Assembly: GCF_015832195.1 (NCBI RefSeq)
Contig: NC_052018.1
Span: 28,672,115-28,736,114 of the forward strand
From: Motacilla alba alba
Lineage: Eukaryota > Chordata > Aves > Passeriformes > Motacillidae
DNA length: 64,000 bases
Reading direction: 5' to 3'
This document shows, piece by piece, positions 23,677-36,800 of the stretch; positions within the stretch are counted from its first letter, which is position 1, and every line of letters starts with the position of its first letter. The position numbers and the translations under genes are program-made. The notes below the pieces were generated by a model that worked only from the letters and a program-made list of their open reading frames with translations, had not been told where the DNA came from and did not search any database.

Positions 23677-26600
23677 GCAAACTGTGTCTGTTGTCTCTCA
23701 TACTACTGTCCACCTCTGTCTTTGGTGTTGCCCATAAACATTTTAAGAGTAAATTCTGACCCACCCAAATGGGTGTTTGCCCTACTGTCAATCCCAGAGA
23801 TGCATCCAGCTGAACTTGGTGCTTAAAATTGCAGCCCTATGAGGTCAACATTCCAGCCAGTTTCCTTTTACTCCCTTATCTAGTCTGCATTTGAGTATTT
23901 GGCTGTAGTGATATTATAGCAAACAGTGTCAAAGGGTGCCTTGTTAGTATTAAGTCATGGGACGTGCACTCTACTCCCACCCATGTATCATGGATCACAT
24001 GATGTAGTCTGTGTTCAATGGCATGATAGAATATTGTATTTCTTGCAGTAGTTTTGAAGGCATAGGGCTGCACTGAAATACTTTGGTGAAAGGCAATTAA
24101 AGTTTTACTATGTAAATCTTTATAGCTCATTTCAGCTCTCCAAGACATATTTTTTAAATTCAATTCTTTTAAAATGGGACCTCAAAGAAATAACCTTTTG
24201 ATATTTAATTCAGATGCTTCTGAGAAGAAGTGAGCATTGGAATTATAATGAAAGTTTGTAAATTTGTGAGATGCGTATCAATTTTATAACTGAATTTTTA
24301 AAGGAGAACAAAATATATTTCTACTGCACTGAGATCTATCAAATTACCAGAACTGTAGTGAGAGTTTTAGTGTTCAGAGCAGTTTAACTCCACGTCTATA
24401 TGGCTTTTGTATTAGACCCATTAGTGTCAGCATTAATCATGATCCCACTAAGAAATGGACTCAGGCTCTATAAGGTATTTGTGAGAATCCCACTTCTTGG
24501 AGCTAACAAAGTAAGGAAAAAGACAATAGATAGCCTCATGGTCCTTCCCATGTGAGAACTCCAAGGTGTAGAGTGTCACAGGATGCATTGCTGCTCAGGG
24601 CTCAACACACAGAAGTTCACCAGCATTGTAGTCTTTATTGGGCTTCTGGCCTTTTCTTAGAGGAAAACTCTTCTGTTCACAGCTTATACCATGAATGAAA
24701 TGGAGTTTTGCAAAAGAACTTGCAGGTTCACTGTAAGGCAAAGACAAGGTCACACAAGTGATGTGATCACCAGTACTAAGTGTGGGCTGCCTGCGGCCTC
24801 CTCTGTTACAATCAGTCCTCTAAGTTTATCCTGCAGCCAAGGAAAAGTAACACAACACAGGCCTGAGGCCGTGCTGTTCATGCAACGTAGCACTGGAGAG
24901 CACAGCCTGTAACATGGATCACTGACTCCTCAGTCTGTGGTAGTCTTCTGGGTAGCCTCACTTTATCTCTCATACTCCATTTTGTGTTCTTTGCACGGCT
25001 TCCAGCTACTGCTGTGAAATAGATGTCCTTCTTCCAAAAGCAGGAGAAGCATTAACTGCAGCTGAAGTACAGATAATTTATACTCTTCGGACCTCTCCTG
25101 AGATAATGCTCTCATGTCACCTTAGATTTGTCTTGTCTTTATGTGAAATGCTAAATAAATACCCATTGTCCAGATCAGGGTGGTTTTGCCTGTATGGAGA
25201 AGGAATGAGCACCAAATGAATGCCCCAACTGCTTTTGACCCTTTACTCCCTTTAGAGAGGAGTGTCAGCACACTGGATGGCTTCTCCAAAGAATAATGTT
25301 GAAATGCAAAAAAAAAAAAAAAAAATTTGGAAAAGTTCTGTTATTTTCTAATCTGCAACACTGGGGTGCTTACCAAGATTTCCAATAAACAGACACAGGT
25401 AAAATTCAATAAAGTAGACAAAGTGTGGGCTAAATTTTTATTCTTCTTGCAGTATTTGCAGTGATCTGGTCTTGCCAGAGTACCCACGTAATTTACAGTA
25501 TATGTAGGGAACAGAAGGAATAGTTGGAATCAAGTTTAGTAGGTAGCAGGTTTATTTGTCTATCTTCTCTTTTGCTCCTTGCAATACACTTTTTTTTTTT
25601 CCCCCAGTAATTAACTTCTGTGGGTATTTAATTTAATTCTTTCGGTATCAGCCTTTCTGGATTATTGTTTTTCCAATATTTATTCTCTGTATGATGGCAG
25701 TCGTGGCTTGTGCAATTATCCTTTAGGGGGTTTCAGTTTTTCTTACTTTTTTTCGTAGTCCTTTACAGCCAAGTGCTACAAGTTTGATTAAAGTGGCAGT
25801 TTGGTCTGACTCATTTATGGGCTTTATGTGGCTTTTACTCCAAGTGCTGGAAAGCTTTTGCCCATCACTGAAAGCTTTTAGTGATGGGCAGAAAGCAAGG
25901 AGAGAATTCTCTATTTGTTTTGGAGTGAAAGGACCAAATTTAATCCTGATAAAGCAAACAAATTTTAAGTGAGATTGATCAGTAAATACTGCATTATTTG
26001 CATCCAAATTAGTGGACCTTTCATGTTTGTGCCATTAGTACCTAGTAAGAACAGTGGAATAAACTGTGCTGCAAATGCAAAATTACATAAAATATTTCAT
26101 CATCCATCTTTGTGGTTTTGATATCTTGTAATGCCATAAATTCCTTGTCAGTGTTACTTAAGCGGGAGAAATCGAGGACAGGATTAGGCTGTAGCAGTAG
26201 AATGCAGCTGCAGAAAGAGCAGCATGACAAAGGCCAGCTTGAGTTTCAGCAGATCACAGATTCTCCTTAGCTGCTTATGTTGACAGATATCCTGCATTGT
26301 TCACACTGGAGTGAAAGCTGGCCTTTTCCTCACTGGAACTCTGTAGACAGCAATCAATCCCCCTCTGAAAAAAAAAAAAAAAAGGTAAATTGTTAGTCTA
26401 TCTCTGCAGTAGATCTTCTAAATCAAGAACATTGTGCTCAAATTAAAAAAAAAGCCTCTAATTATTTTCTCATTTAAACAGTGGCAAATGAGAAATAATT
26501 CTGAAGAAGGAACTAGAAATTTCTGTGAGAATTTTAGCTGTTCAGCTTAGTAATAGATATACATTAAAAGCTTACCCTCATTGCACTGTGTACTTACTCT

Positions 26601-27199
26601 TGCTTGTTCAACTCTCATATTTTGTAAGGGCAAGGTTTTTTAATATATTTGTGAATTTCTGATTTTATCTTCCTTCTAAAAAGCCTTTCTATTGTGTAAT
26701 AAATGCTGAGAATAGTCTGAAAAAAATACTGCTTAGTTTGTGAAGGAACAAAATCACATCTGCATATTAAGTCCGGAGGCTTAAAGTAATGACTTGGCCT
26801 TTGGTGGACAAATGTTGAATGACTGAATCATTGCCCCTTAAGTTAAATAGAGAAATACTGCAGATGTAGCTGTTGCCAGTTATGGCTTTCAGATACTCCT
26901 TGGGACTCCTGTGCCTCCAAATGCAATTGTCAACTGACCCAGAAGTATCATGACTGTTTATATAATTAGGTGGTTTACTCATGATGGTATAACTGCCACC
27001 AAATACAATAGCAAACAAAACTGTTCCATTTAGTTTGCAGTTTTAGCAAGGGATCATTTGAGCAGCATTGTAAGGGTAGAGAGATTTTTACTTATCCAGA
27101 GATTTTTTCCATGACAGATCCTCTTACAAAAGATGTATGAGCCAAGCAATATTTTGGACAGACCTCAAAGTAGAGCTTTTTGGAGTGTACAGCTTAGAT
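23677..27199. other. unannotated stretch with poly-A runs and an inverted repeat
   Basis: About 3.5 kb with no recognised gene. It contains poly-A runs at 25308-25325 and 26368-26383, an inverted repeat at 25849-25895, and a more GC-rich block at about 24480-25020 that I could not identify. A speculative exon-like frame on the minus strand at 26087-26188 is given as a finding. Confidence 0.45.
25849..25895. repeat. inverted repeat with nested direct repeat
   Basis: The 10-base arms gcccatcact (25860-25869) and agtgatgggc (25880-25889) are exact reverse complements. The loop gaaagctttt is itself a direct copy of the gaaagctttt just left of the stem. Allowing one bulge, the stem extends outward (cttt on the left, agaaag on the right). 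Confidence 0.85.
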
Positions 27200-27337
27200 A
27201 CCATGAAGTTCAAGGCCATTTTGTATAAGGCCTTGAGCAACCTGGTGTAGTGGGAGCTGTCCCTGCTCATTCCAGGGGGAATTGGAACTAGATGACTTTT
27301 AAGGTCCCACTCAGCCCTTAATATTCTATGATTCTAA
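27200..27337 (+). mobile_element. CR1 LINE 3' tail fragment, plus strand
   Basis: Short terminal piece: gaagttcaaggcca, gagcaacctggtgtagtggg, agctgtccctgctcattcca, ggaactagatgacttttaag, then atattctatgattctaag with the octamer tail. About 140 bp. Strongly 5'-truncated. Confidence 0.9.
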
Positions 27338-30300
27338 GTTTCTCTTGACTTTAAAGTCTGTTTGAAATCAGAGAGAAAAAACACATCTCTATGAGAAAAA
27401 CACTGAAAATATCTTTTGATAGTTTTAAACATGCAGTGGTACTTTGACCTTGGTTAAAAAGCTGGGCAGAAGGTAATTAAAATTAAATTGAAAAGTTTGG
27501 TTTAAAAAAATGCTTCAAAAAGAATATTTCAGAATTTTTAATTTGTGTCTTTCTGGAAAAAAAATTGCAGTGACATTGCAAATCATGATTATTGTGCAGA
27601 GAGTTATTTATTAACTAGGGTAATCCTGACTGCCTTATGAAGCAAACACAGGTAAAGAAATATTTACAGGACATAGAAAAAGAAAAAAGTTGCTTCTTTA
27701 TCTACCCACAATGGAAAATATAATTAATATAAAGTAAAAAATATAGAGGAGGGCATGAGATGATAAAAAAGTTTAAGAAGTAATCATTCTAAAGGATGGC
27801 AAAGCTTGTGTACGCTGAAGTGCTTCCTAATCAAATGTAGAACATCAGTCTTAAAGGTGTAGGTGAAAAGAAACTGCCAGTTTTTGCTGAACATGAAATC
27901 TGAGCTAGATACAATCTATAACTTATGTTCAGAACAAATATTCCAGTTTCTCCCACATCACCCAGGGAATGGTCTGTCATCAGATTTATACATGTAATTA
28001 TAAAAAATATTATTGATCAGCTGTGCTCTCAAACCAGACAATACTGATGAGTAATCTGTGTCAAGTGGACTTGGAAGGTAAACTAAATATATCAGAAATA
28101 CAGGGGACTTTCATGGTCATAGCGTGTTGAATAACTGGAGCTTGTGAGATCAAGGAGAACCAGCACTGGTAGTTGCAAATATTGATATTTGAAAACTTTA
28201 CTAAAGCTGATGACATGCCTTTCCATAATGACTGTGTATTCTATCACTTCTATTTTGCATATTGTTCGTGCTTTCATGTTGTTTTTCATACTTAAATTAG
28301 GGTGTTTCTTTTCAAAGAGAGTTGTAAGATATTGATAGCTTTAAGAGAATACAAACCCTGGAGTTTTAAGGAGAAAGGACTATGTGAGATATGCTATAAA
28401 ACTGAAAGACTTTGAGAAATAGCAGGATTAATGAAGAGCCTAATTCTAATATGTGATGGGAGGATCTATCAAAATTAATAGCACTTTTATATTTGTTAGG
28501 GGATTTTCTGAGCTAAAGAGAATATTCTACAGAATTACTCTTGTGATTTTTCAAAATGATGATCAACAGGATATCATTGGACTCTCTCTCCAGGCTCCAC
28601 TGGCTGTACCAGCTTCGCAAGGGCTATAATCCGAGTTTAGATGCATTACTCAAAACTAGACACTTAAATTTACATATTCTAATTTGAAGCTGAGTCCTAC
28701 ACAAAGTGCTGAGAAATTCTAACTCCTTTTTTTTCTTTTTTAAATATTGCAACACATTTACTGTTCCAATGTGGGTTGCAGCCTTGCTGTTCTCCTTTGT
28801 GGTAGACTTCGATCAGGCATATTTTGCAGTCACTTCTAAAGGAAAAAAATGCCTTCTGATGGATATGACAAAGGGATTTTTTTCCCATTCCAATTTCTAG
28901 AGATTTTTTAGCAATGAATATGGATCAGAGTTTTCCTGTTACATTTTATTATTTTTTTGTCAAGTCTACTTTTGTGGTTTTCAGCTGTCTAAAATTACTC
29001 AAACAGAATGGCCCCTTACACAAAAGGATTATTTCCTAGGGCTCTGAATAGCAGGACACAGACCCTGAACGGGACTCTGAATTCAGGAGGAGCTAGCACA
29101 AAGAGACTGCGAAAGTGGCATGTCTGTGACAATCCATTTTGCCAAGCGCAATGTAGTGCAGTTAAACTCTACTGTTTTGCACTAAATGGAATCTTTTGAA
29201 GAAGCTTGTCTCCATTTCTGAGTAAGAGGTGCAGGAATCTACAAACCAAGAACAAGTGTATCAGCCTGTGAAATATTATTGCTGGGTCAGGAAAACTAGG
29301 CGAAATTCAGTGTAACAAGGGCCTTTTGCTCTGCATCATGTCGTCGTGTCATCTCATCTTTGCTATGCTCAGGTATTTTAAGAAGATGAAATACGTTGTA
29401 ACAGTGGAATAGCTCTACGTATGTTTTGCATTTCAGCTTGTGGTATTTCATCATCTTTATTGACTCCTGCACTTATCCAAACCATCTTCCTAGCCATGAG
29501 ATACACTGATCTAAATGCAATCTTGAACTATCACCAAGGACAGAGATAACTCCACATTGTTAAGATAGGAATTCAGGTGTTTTCTTCATAGAAGCTTACT
29601 GAGTTTGTGTATAAATTTTAGGGACATACCTTGTCCCCTTAGTATTTTAAAATCTTTATTTATTTTTTGATAGGAGAGTATTTTCATGTATGGCTTGGTT
29701 TCTTTATCTATAGTAAAAGCATGGTGAGAACTGTGTTCAGTTTAATGGTATTCAGCCAAATTGCAACAGACTCAATCAGGGGGTAGTGAGCATCAACTGT
29801 TTGAATTAATTAGAAAATAGGTATCTAACTGTTGATGCTGCCACATTTGCTGCCTGAAGCACACTACCTGCACATTTACATGCTGCTGTATCTCAGAAGT
29901 GGGAGGAAAAAGGCCATGTTGGTTTAGGATAATTAATCAAAATCTAGTAAGAAACACAGCTTATGTTGACTAACATAATCATGAGTAGCAATGGCCTGCT
30001 AAGTGTCCTAAAACACTGTTAAAATCACAAGATACATTCTGTTAATAATACAGTGACATAACATCCAGGGAAAGAAATATTAAAATTTTTAAATAGGCAA
30101 AATTGAACTGATAATACCACAGCTTTACTGCATTTGTAATTATGTTTGTCAAAGAAAAGAAAAATCTGTTGGAAGAAAACACTGGTATATAGCCTATCAA
30201 AGAAACCCCTCTGAGCCTGACTGAAGAAAAACTGCATTTCAGTGACCCTCAGAATGCTGCCAAGGTCATCCAGTCATCCAGCCCTTTGCTTCTGTGATAC

Positions 30301-31967
30301 AGCCATTCATGCAAATTAAAGCTGCCTGCAGGCCTGCTGCAACTTGCAATATGCACATAGCTCTTCAAAGAATTCTGAATATGTGCAAGTAGACTATTTG
30401 GGTTAACTTTCTTTTCCATTCCTTCTTTTATTTGTCAGTTTAGGATTCTTGTTACCTCTACCCTTCTTCATCTCATAGCATACATCCAATTTGCACATTT
30501 TACAAGAAAGAATGACTTTTTTTGATGTAAAGTGAGATGTAGTCAAAGGGAGAAATTACATCAAGGGAGGAAAAAAGCCTGGAGAAAGCACTAGGATGTG
30601 GCTGCCACAAAAACCTAACATGAATTCTACTTTTTTTGCTTGAGCAGTTTCAGTGTTTGTTGTTGCTCTCATAATTTTGTTATCACTGCAAGCAGCAATG
30701 TAAGCAGCATTTTGAATTTCACTTGTTATGAGCTATGTTATAATTGTGTTGTTGCTCATTTGTGGCTGCGTAGTGACTGAAACAGATGTGGCTCTTTGGG
30801 GTGAGCAGTGCTCAGGGGCTTATCTCTTTGTAATTGCTCAGGGTGCTGATGAATTCAAAGGAGATAGCTCAATGTTATGGCAAAAAAAACAAACTTAAAC
30901 AAGAGTGAGGACAAAGAAAAAAAGAATATAGCTGTGAGTGCTGGGACTGTCTACTTGATATATACTCTCTACTCTTTTATCTGTTTGTGTATTCGTTTCA
31001 TCATGTCCCTCTATATCTTCACATGTGGCAGAAAGCATAGTAAGAGTTGCATTTCACAACAGAGCTGTCAGGGAGCCAAGCTCAGCCTTTTGTGTCATTT
31101 CATGGAAGTTTGGGGGCTGCTTGTCAATGCATTAAACAAATCCTACCTTTCAGAGAGGGCACGATAAACTTAAAGGCACTCTGTGCTTTTTTAGAGGTGA
31201 TAGTGCTTTCATTTTTGGCTGAATCATACAGCTAGAAGGATTTCCAAAGCAAAAATCACTCCTTGTCATCACTGCTTTTTCCCTTTCTTGAAAAGCTGGA
31301 AAATGAAACTGAATGAATGAACGTACCAAAGAATGGCCCAAACCAGGTACAAACAGTTAAGAAAACAAACTCTTGGATGGAGTTGAAGTTTAAACAACCT
31401 TAAGTCTCTTGTGAGAGAAGAGGATTAATTTGTTTCGGAACATCTGCTTAGAGCTTACTCTGTAGCTCATCCATCCAGACTTAATATCTCAGGGCATCAT
31501 GAGATGGAGCCTCCTTTGGTTTCCCATTTGAGACCATGATAAAAGCATTACTTGAAGCCCTGTTTCCTTCGGAGTTCTTTTCCTACAGTGAAATCCAAAG
31601 ACATTTCTGAAAATATTATAAGCTGTTCCTGTGGTACTTTGCCCAAGTAATTTCCAGTGATTCTTGGCATATCTTTATGTAAAGTGATCACTACTTACAA
31701 ACATAGTCAAGAAAATGCCAGCATAACTTCACAATCTGAGCATAGATTCTGGGGTTTTTTGTCAGTGTTTTGGAAACAAGCTCTTTAGCCTTTGCCAAGC
31801 AAGCAGGCAGCCCCTAAAGCCTGGAAACACGTGACTGGTTCCCTGCCTGCTTCCCCTCTTGAAACTCGAACTTTCAGGTAGCCTCCTCATCTCACATTTT
31901 GCCAAAAATTAACTTGATTTCTGTCTGCTTGTAATACAAACTGTAGCTAATAACAAGACTGGAAGAG
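27338..31967. other. long unannotated AT-rich stretch
   Basis: About 4.6 kb with no recognised gene or transposon. The frames at plus 29008-29199 and plus 30877-31167 carry no motif I recognise. Slightly CpG-richer patches occur around 28600-28640 and 29060-29150. Confidence 0.45.
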
Positions 31968-32007
31968 GGTTTTTTTTGTTGTTTTTTTGTTTTTTGGGTT
32001 TTTTTTG
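31968..32007. repeat. T-rich low-complexity tract
   Basis: Runs of T interrupted by single G or GGG on the plus strand. It resembles the tract at 1411-1531 but is shorter and not attached to a recognised element. Confidence 0.85.
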
Positions 32008-33785
32008 GCTGTATTCCTGTTTCCTTTTTAACCTCAGGCATTGTAAAAGTCTAAACGAGTTGAAAAATTAGTTTTTAAAAGCATAAAGTATTGATTAGGC
32101 AAAACTAGGTTTCTCAGACAATGAGATTGATCTAATTTTCTTAAATTTGAAAAAGTAGTTTTAAAATTTCTTCAAGTCACAAAGGCACACAAGTTAAATC
32201 TGTGACCTGATATACCTGAAATGTTTTCGTTTAGATCAGTTGGTCCATTATTTAATTGTGTTTGAACAAGTATCTGATGAAAACTAGAGCTGGGGTGCCT
32301 TCCATCCCAGGATTTTATAAGCCAAAATCCACCACAGTTTTTGAGCTGGTTGAATCACATCTGTGCATTTGTGGCAGGCTATGTCTGTGATGCATCACAA
32401 CGATTGCACTTCTCTTCCAAATGCGCTAAGATCAGAGGCATAAATGGTTCTCAGACTGCTTCTGCATCATTGTTAGTAACTTGCTGGTTCTTACTGTTAG
32501 TTGGAGGAAGTCTGAAGACCATTAATGGCATGAAAGAGATGTAAGGGGTTTGAGAGTTTTGAATCTACACTAGGTAAAATGCAATATTTTGAATTGGGAA
32601 AAAATTAATTCAAAAATATCAGAGTAGGATACTGTGTAATACTCATACTGTCATTAAAAAAATAGAAAAAAAGTTTTAGATTAAACAAAATATCAGATTG
32701 CTAGGAGTTCTTACAGGATGGCAGCTTTTACTCTTTGTAAATTCCAGTTTCAGCTTAACTTGCTGATACTAAATTAATCCAATCTTTGGAATAATATTGA
32801 GCTACTAAGAGCTTAATTATTGTGCTTGGTGTAGGCTTTTTTGGTCAAATGGTGTTATATACAACATTTGAAATTCTTTCAGACAATACTTAAATCTGCT
32901 GAAGCTTACATTTGCTATTGTTGATTGATACCAAAAATACTGCAAATTGAAAAAAAAAGTTTGTTTATTTTGGAGTGTTTTTTTTCTTTTTGTTTTATTG
33001 ATCTCTGTGTCTTATTGAGTATGTGTAGTTGATCAAGTAGAGCCAGTGCTCAGCCGGGTCCTACAAATGCAACAAACTAAGTCTGAAAAGCTGATGTCTA
33101 CTGCATTACTGCTAGTCTGTATAAATAATGCAGAAGACACTGTCTAAAAAAAAAAAAAAAAGAAAAATTTGACTGTTTGAATTCATGGCTTCAGCCTAAG
33201 AGAGTCATATGCAGTGAGGTGTGCACAGCCTTCCCATTAATCCTATTGTTTTTCAGTTTTAGAGAGGGATGACACTACATACTCCACTAGTGCCAGATGG
33301 TGAGACACTTAATTGCTCTGGCTTGGTAGGCCATGTTAGGCTAAAAAAGGCTAGCAACAATACTTGCTCTTCACTAGTGTAGTTCTAGTAATACAGCTAA
33401 TGTAGACAAGTAGTAGTAACAAGCTAATATAGACCGTCTGTTTAGAATAAATTTAGTATCACATTTTGGTTTAAATGACAATTTTGCACTTTTAGGCCAT
33501 AAATTTTATCTTTTAAATTTTGAGGCTTTCTTATAGAGTGGGCAAGATGTACCTGCTTTGTAGACAAGTGCATCATTTCTTCTTCTACTTCAGCACACCT
33601 CGTAATTTAGCAACCTCCCCAAATGTATGTGTGAGTCATCACTGATTCACAAAATTTAATGGGTAAGTCCTATAAAGGTACAATAACCTTTTAGATTGTT
33701 TTTATTCTACTGTCATATTGCTGGATCAAGCACAATACACCCACAGCCTTTTGACACAGAGTATTTGGCTTATCATGAAAGGCAT
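32008..33785. other. unannotated AT-rich stretch
   Basis: About 1.8 kb of unique AT-rich DNA with one poly-A run (33147-33162). No coding or repeat family recognised. Confidence 0.45.
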
Positions 33786-33897
33786 AAAAAAAAACAAACC
33801 AAAAACAAACAAAAAAAACCCACCAGAAAAACCCCAAAAAACCCAAACAAACAAACAAACAAAAAAAACCCCCAAAAACCACAAAAAAAAAAAAAAT
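33786..33897. repeat. A-rich tract with AAAC/CAAA units
   Basis: About 110 bases of A with scattered C, including a short (CAAA)n array around 33846-33862. The long minus-strand open frame (34228-33773) that crosses it gains its length and its Phe/Gly/Val-rich end only from this tract. Confidence 0.9.
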
Positions 33898-36800
33898 AAC
33901 CCAAGCCACAATGCCAGAGCAGTGCAATGAGGGGGAGTGCTGGAGCAGACCAGAAGAGAACTCTGTCAGATATGTGCTGCCCACACTCAGTCTGCTGCAC
34001 CCATTCTGCTCCTTGCATTGGCAGACATGGGACAGCTATAGCCAGGAGGAGGAATGGTAATGCAAAGGAAAAGTATCTTAGTACAGTATGATGGGAGAAA
34101 CAAATATTACTGAAATGCTTTATGGTAAGTATTAGGCAGTGCACAAAATCAAATGGAAACAATGGACAGTACCCTTTTCCCAGTCTGTAAATACCCATAT
34201 GTTCCTGCTCTGAGGATACTCTACTCATACATTAGTACATTTGTGACAGAGTTACCTAGTTGTGCTTTTCAGCTGTCCCCATGTTGCCTGGGGTACTAAA
34301 TGAGTCCTGCAGGAGTTTTCTTCACTGTTTCATTGAGTTTCCTTTGTGAGGGAAAACTGCCTATACTCCACAAAGCAAAATACAATTTTTCTACCCATTC
34401 AGAAAGAAACATAAGGCAAAAAATAAGAATTTTGATATGTAGGAAGTAAATTATGTAATCCATTTCTGCCCTCTAATTTGAAGCTTTTGGGAACAAAAAA
34501 AAATTAAAAATTGCTCATATAGTTAGCAAGAATCAACAGCTTCTGCAACAAAGTGGCCATGCACTTCCAAACCTATGGGCTGATTATTGTAAGAGTGCCA
34601 ATTAATGCTTTCAGATAAGAACCTTTTTAGTTTCTGGCCATATTTGTCTTAGTAGGAACCAGTAAATTAGCTAGAGAAAGAATAGTGAGTGCAGGTAGCT
34701 GGTTTCCATCTTCCTTAGCTGCATGGTTGAATAAACAAGCACACATTTAGCAAATAGCAGTGCTGGAGCCATGAGGGTCTGAGTACAGAAATGTGGGATG
34801 ATTTGTAGGAAAAGGTTATGTCTTACTGTACCAACTGAGGGAACAAAGAGTGGGGGAAAGATGGAGATGAGCTTTCAAGCATACAGAGCCGTGTAAATGA
34901 AGATTGGTCCTATAAGCTCAACCTAATTAGATCAATCAGTGAGGCAAGTTAGCATGCACTTATGTGATCATTTTAGTGTAGATTTGGTGGACAATTTTGA
35001 ATAGGATCCCTAAATCATCTCCACTTACAGTACTTAAGCTGTGGCAAGGAGTGAGCTCAGAACTCATACCATGTAGTCTTGCAGACTAAAAGAAAACCAG
35101 AAGATGAACTGTAGGAACTTAGGGCCTTCCATTTTCTGGAATACTAAAACGAATCCAAAGTTATCTTCAAAATGCATAAAGTGTATACACTGAGGCCATT
35201 GCACCAATTATTTTGTTTAAGAGATCAGCTTCTATTAAACTTATTTGTAAGACAGATACAAATTTACATTTAAGTAGCTTGAACCCATCCTCTATTTTAG
35301 TTTTAGGCTTGCAGCTTCTGCTTCCAGATGCAGCTTACATGCATTCAAATCTCCTAAATGTATGGAGAAAATAGTTCGCATAATATTAGTAACCATCATC
35401 ATCTGCCTGTAAACTATGTCTTGCATTTTTGATTGCTTAAAAGGCATTCTTAGAAATGCTACTGGAAAGCAGTGGTGGAGGGGTTAAATATGTACTTTCA
35501 CTAAAACATTGGCATCCTTCACTCTGTTCTGAGACATGCCAAGGTAAAGTAATGTGTGAATTATCTTTCGCTAGTGTGAATCTAGCAAGAAAAAGAAGAC
35601 AATATGTTCAAAAAATCAGTTTCACAAGATTTGGAATCACAAGCTCTGAAAATCTTAACAGAAACCAAATGGTTTCTTTGTGGTGCTACTACAGTACAAG
35701 AATTTAGATTGCATGGGTATTATGCTGTGTGTTTCTTCCTTAATATACTTGAATTTCTTTACAGTTTAACCTTCACATTGACTTTTGGGGATAGTGAAAC
35801 AATTATAGTTTTTCTATCATGTGCTTTATCTTAAGTTTTTGATATGCATTCGCAGCTGTAGCTTTTTTTTTTTTTTCTCAGGGAAAGATAACAAAGGTTA
35901 TAGCAGAACTGAAAAAAGAACAGTTTTCATGAAGGACATATATTAGTGTGGACTAAGGGCATAATTGAAGTTGTTTTTGATGTAGCTGGAAACAGCTGAG
36001 TCTGAGACTGTTGTACGCACATGAAAGCTCTGTTTCTTACAGTTGTGCTTACTGCAGCACATTTCATTGCAGCCCTCAAGTACTGGCATATCTGAAGTAC
36101 TGAGATGTCTGAATTTTGCAGCAGAGACAGAAACAGAATAAAAATTCAGTGGACATGGGATTCTGAGGTCATGGATCTCACTGTGGAAAAAAAGGGAGAC
36201 TGTAAGGGAAAGTGTGCATTTCCCAAAAGTTTGCCTTTACTTCAGTATTGGTAATTGGAAATATAAATTGGTAATATTAAAATATTTTTAAAGATCCTTG
36301 AAGTAACCAAGGCAAGTAGGAGGGAGTAGATACTATTGTGAATAGTTCTTGTCACATAATGTGGGCATTCTAAGGAAACTGATGTAGGGGACAGCATTTG
36401 AAAAACCAACCTGAAAGAGGAATCTAATCTTAAATCAGTTTTAACATACAAATACATAGAAAGGCAAGAATGAAAATCCGGGAAAGATGAATAACCAAGA
36501 CTATTCAGGCATTAGCTTCCCTCCCACTATGTACAAATGACAAGAGTCCATGCTGGGAGAAGTTATGTTTACTGAGACAGATGGCGTTGAAGTATGGAAA
36601 GTGCCTCATTGCAGAGAGCTATGGTAGCATCAGGTGCAATTGAAACAAGTCAAGGAAGGATTTTGCCAAAATTTTATGTGGAAAAGATGTGGGATCAGAG
36701 AATGTCCTCAGTCCTAGAACAAAGAAAAGAATAAAAAAAAGATTAAAGCTCTAGACAAGAAAACATCTAGATATGACATCAAAGTCAAAGCAGAAGCAGT

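Noticed and set aside
23293..23791. Two minus-strand open frames of 126 and 71 codons
   Set aside because: The first is entirely antisense to the plus-strand CR1 copy, and the second overlaps its end. They are shadows of the transposon.
33773..34228. 151-codon minus-strand open frame, the longest in the window
   Set aside because: About a third of it is the translation of the A/C-rich tract at 33786-33897, giving a Phe/Gly/Val/Leu-rich run. The rest shows no domain or coding bias.
35863..35881. Strong polypyrimidine tract followed by CAG, like a plus-strand 3' splice site
   Set aside because: No open or otherwise supported exon follows with a donor. T runs are common in the window, so this is likely chance. 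The same holds for the tracts ending near 25605, 40840 and 55601.
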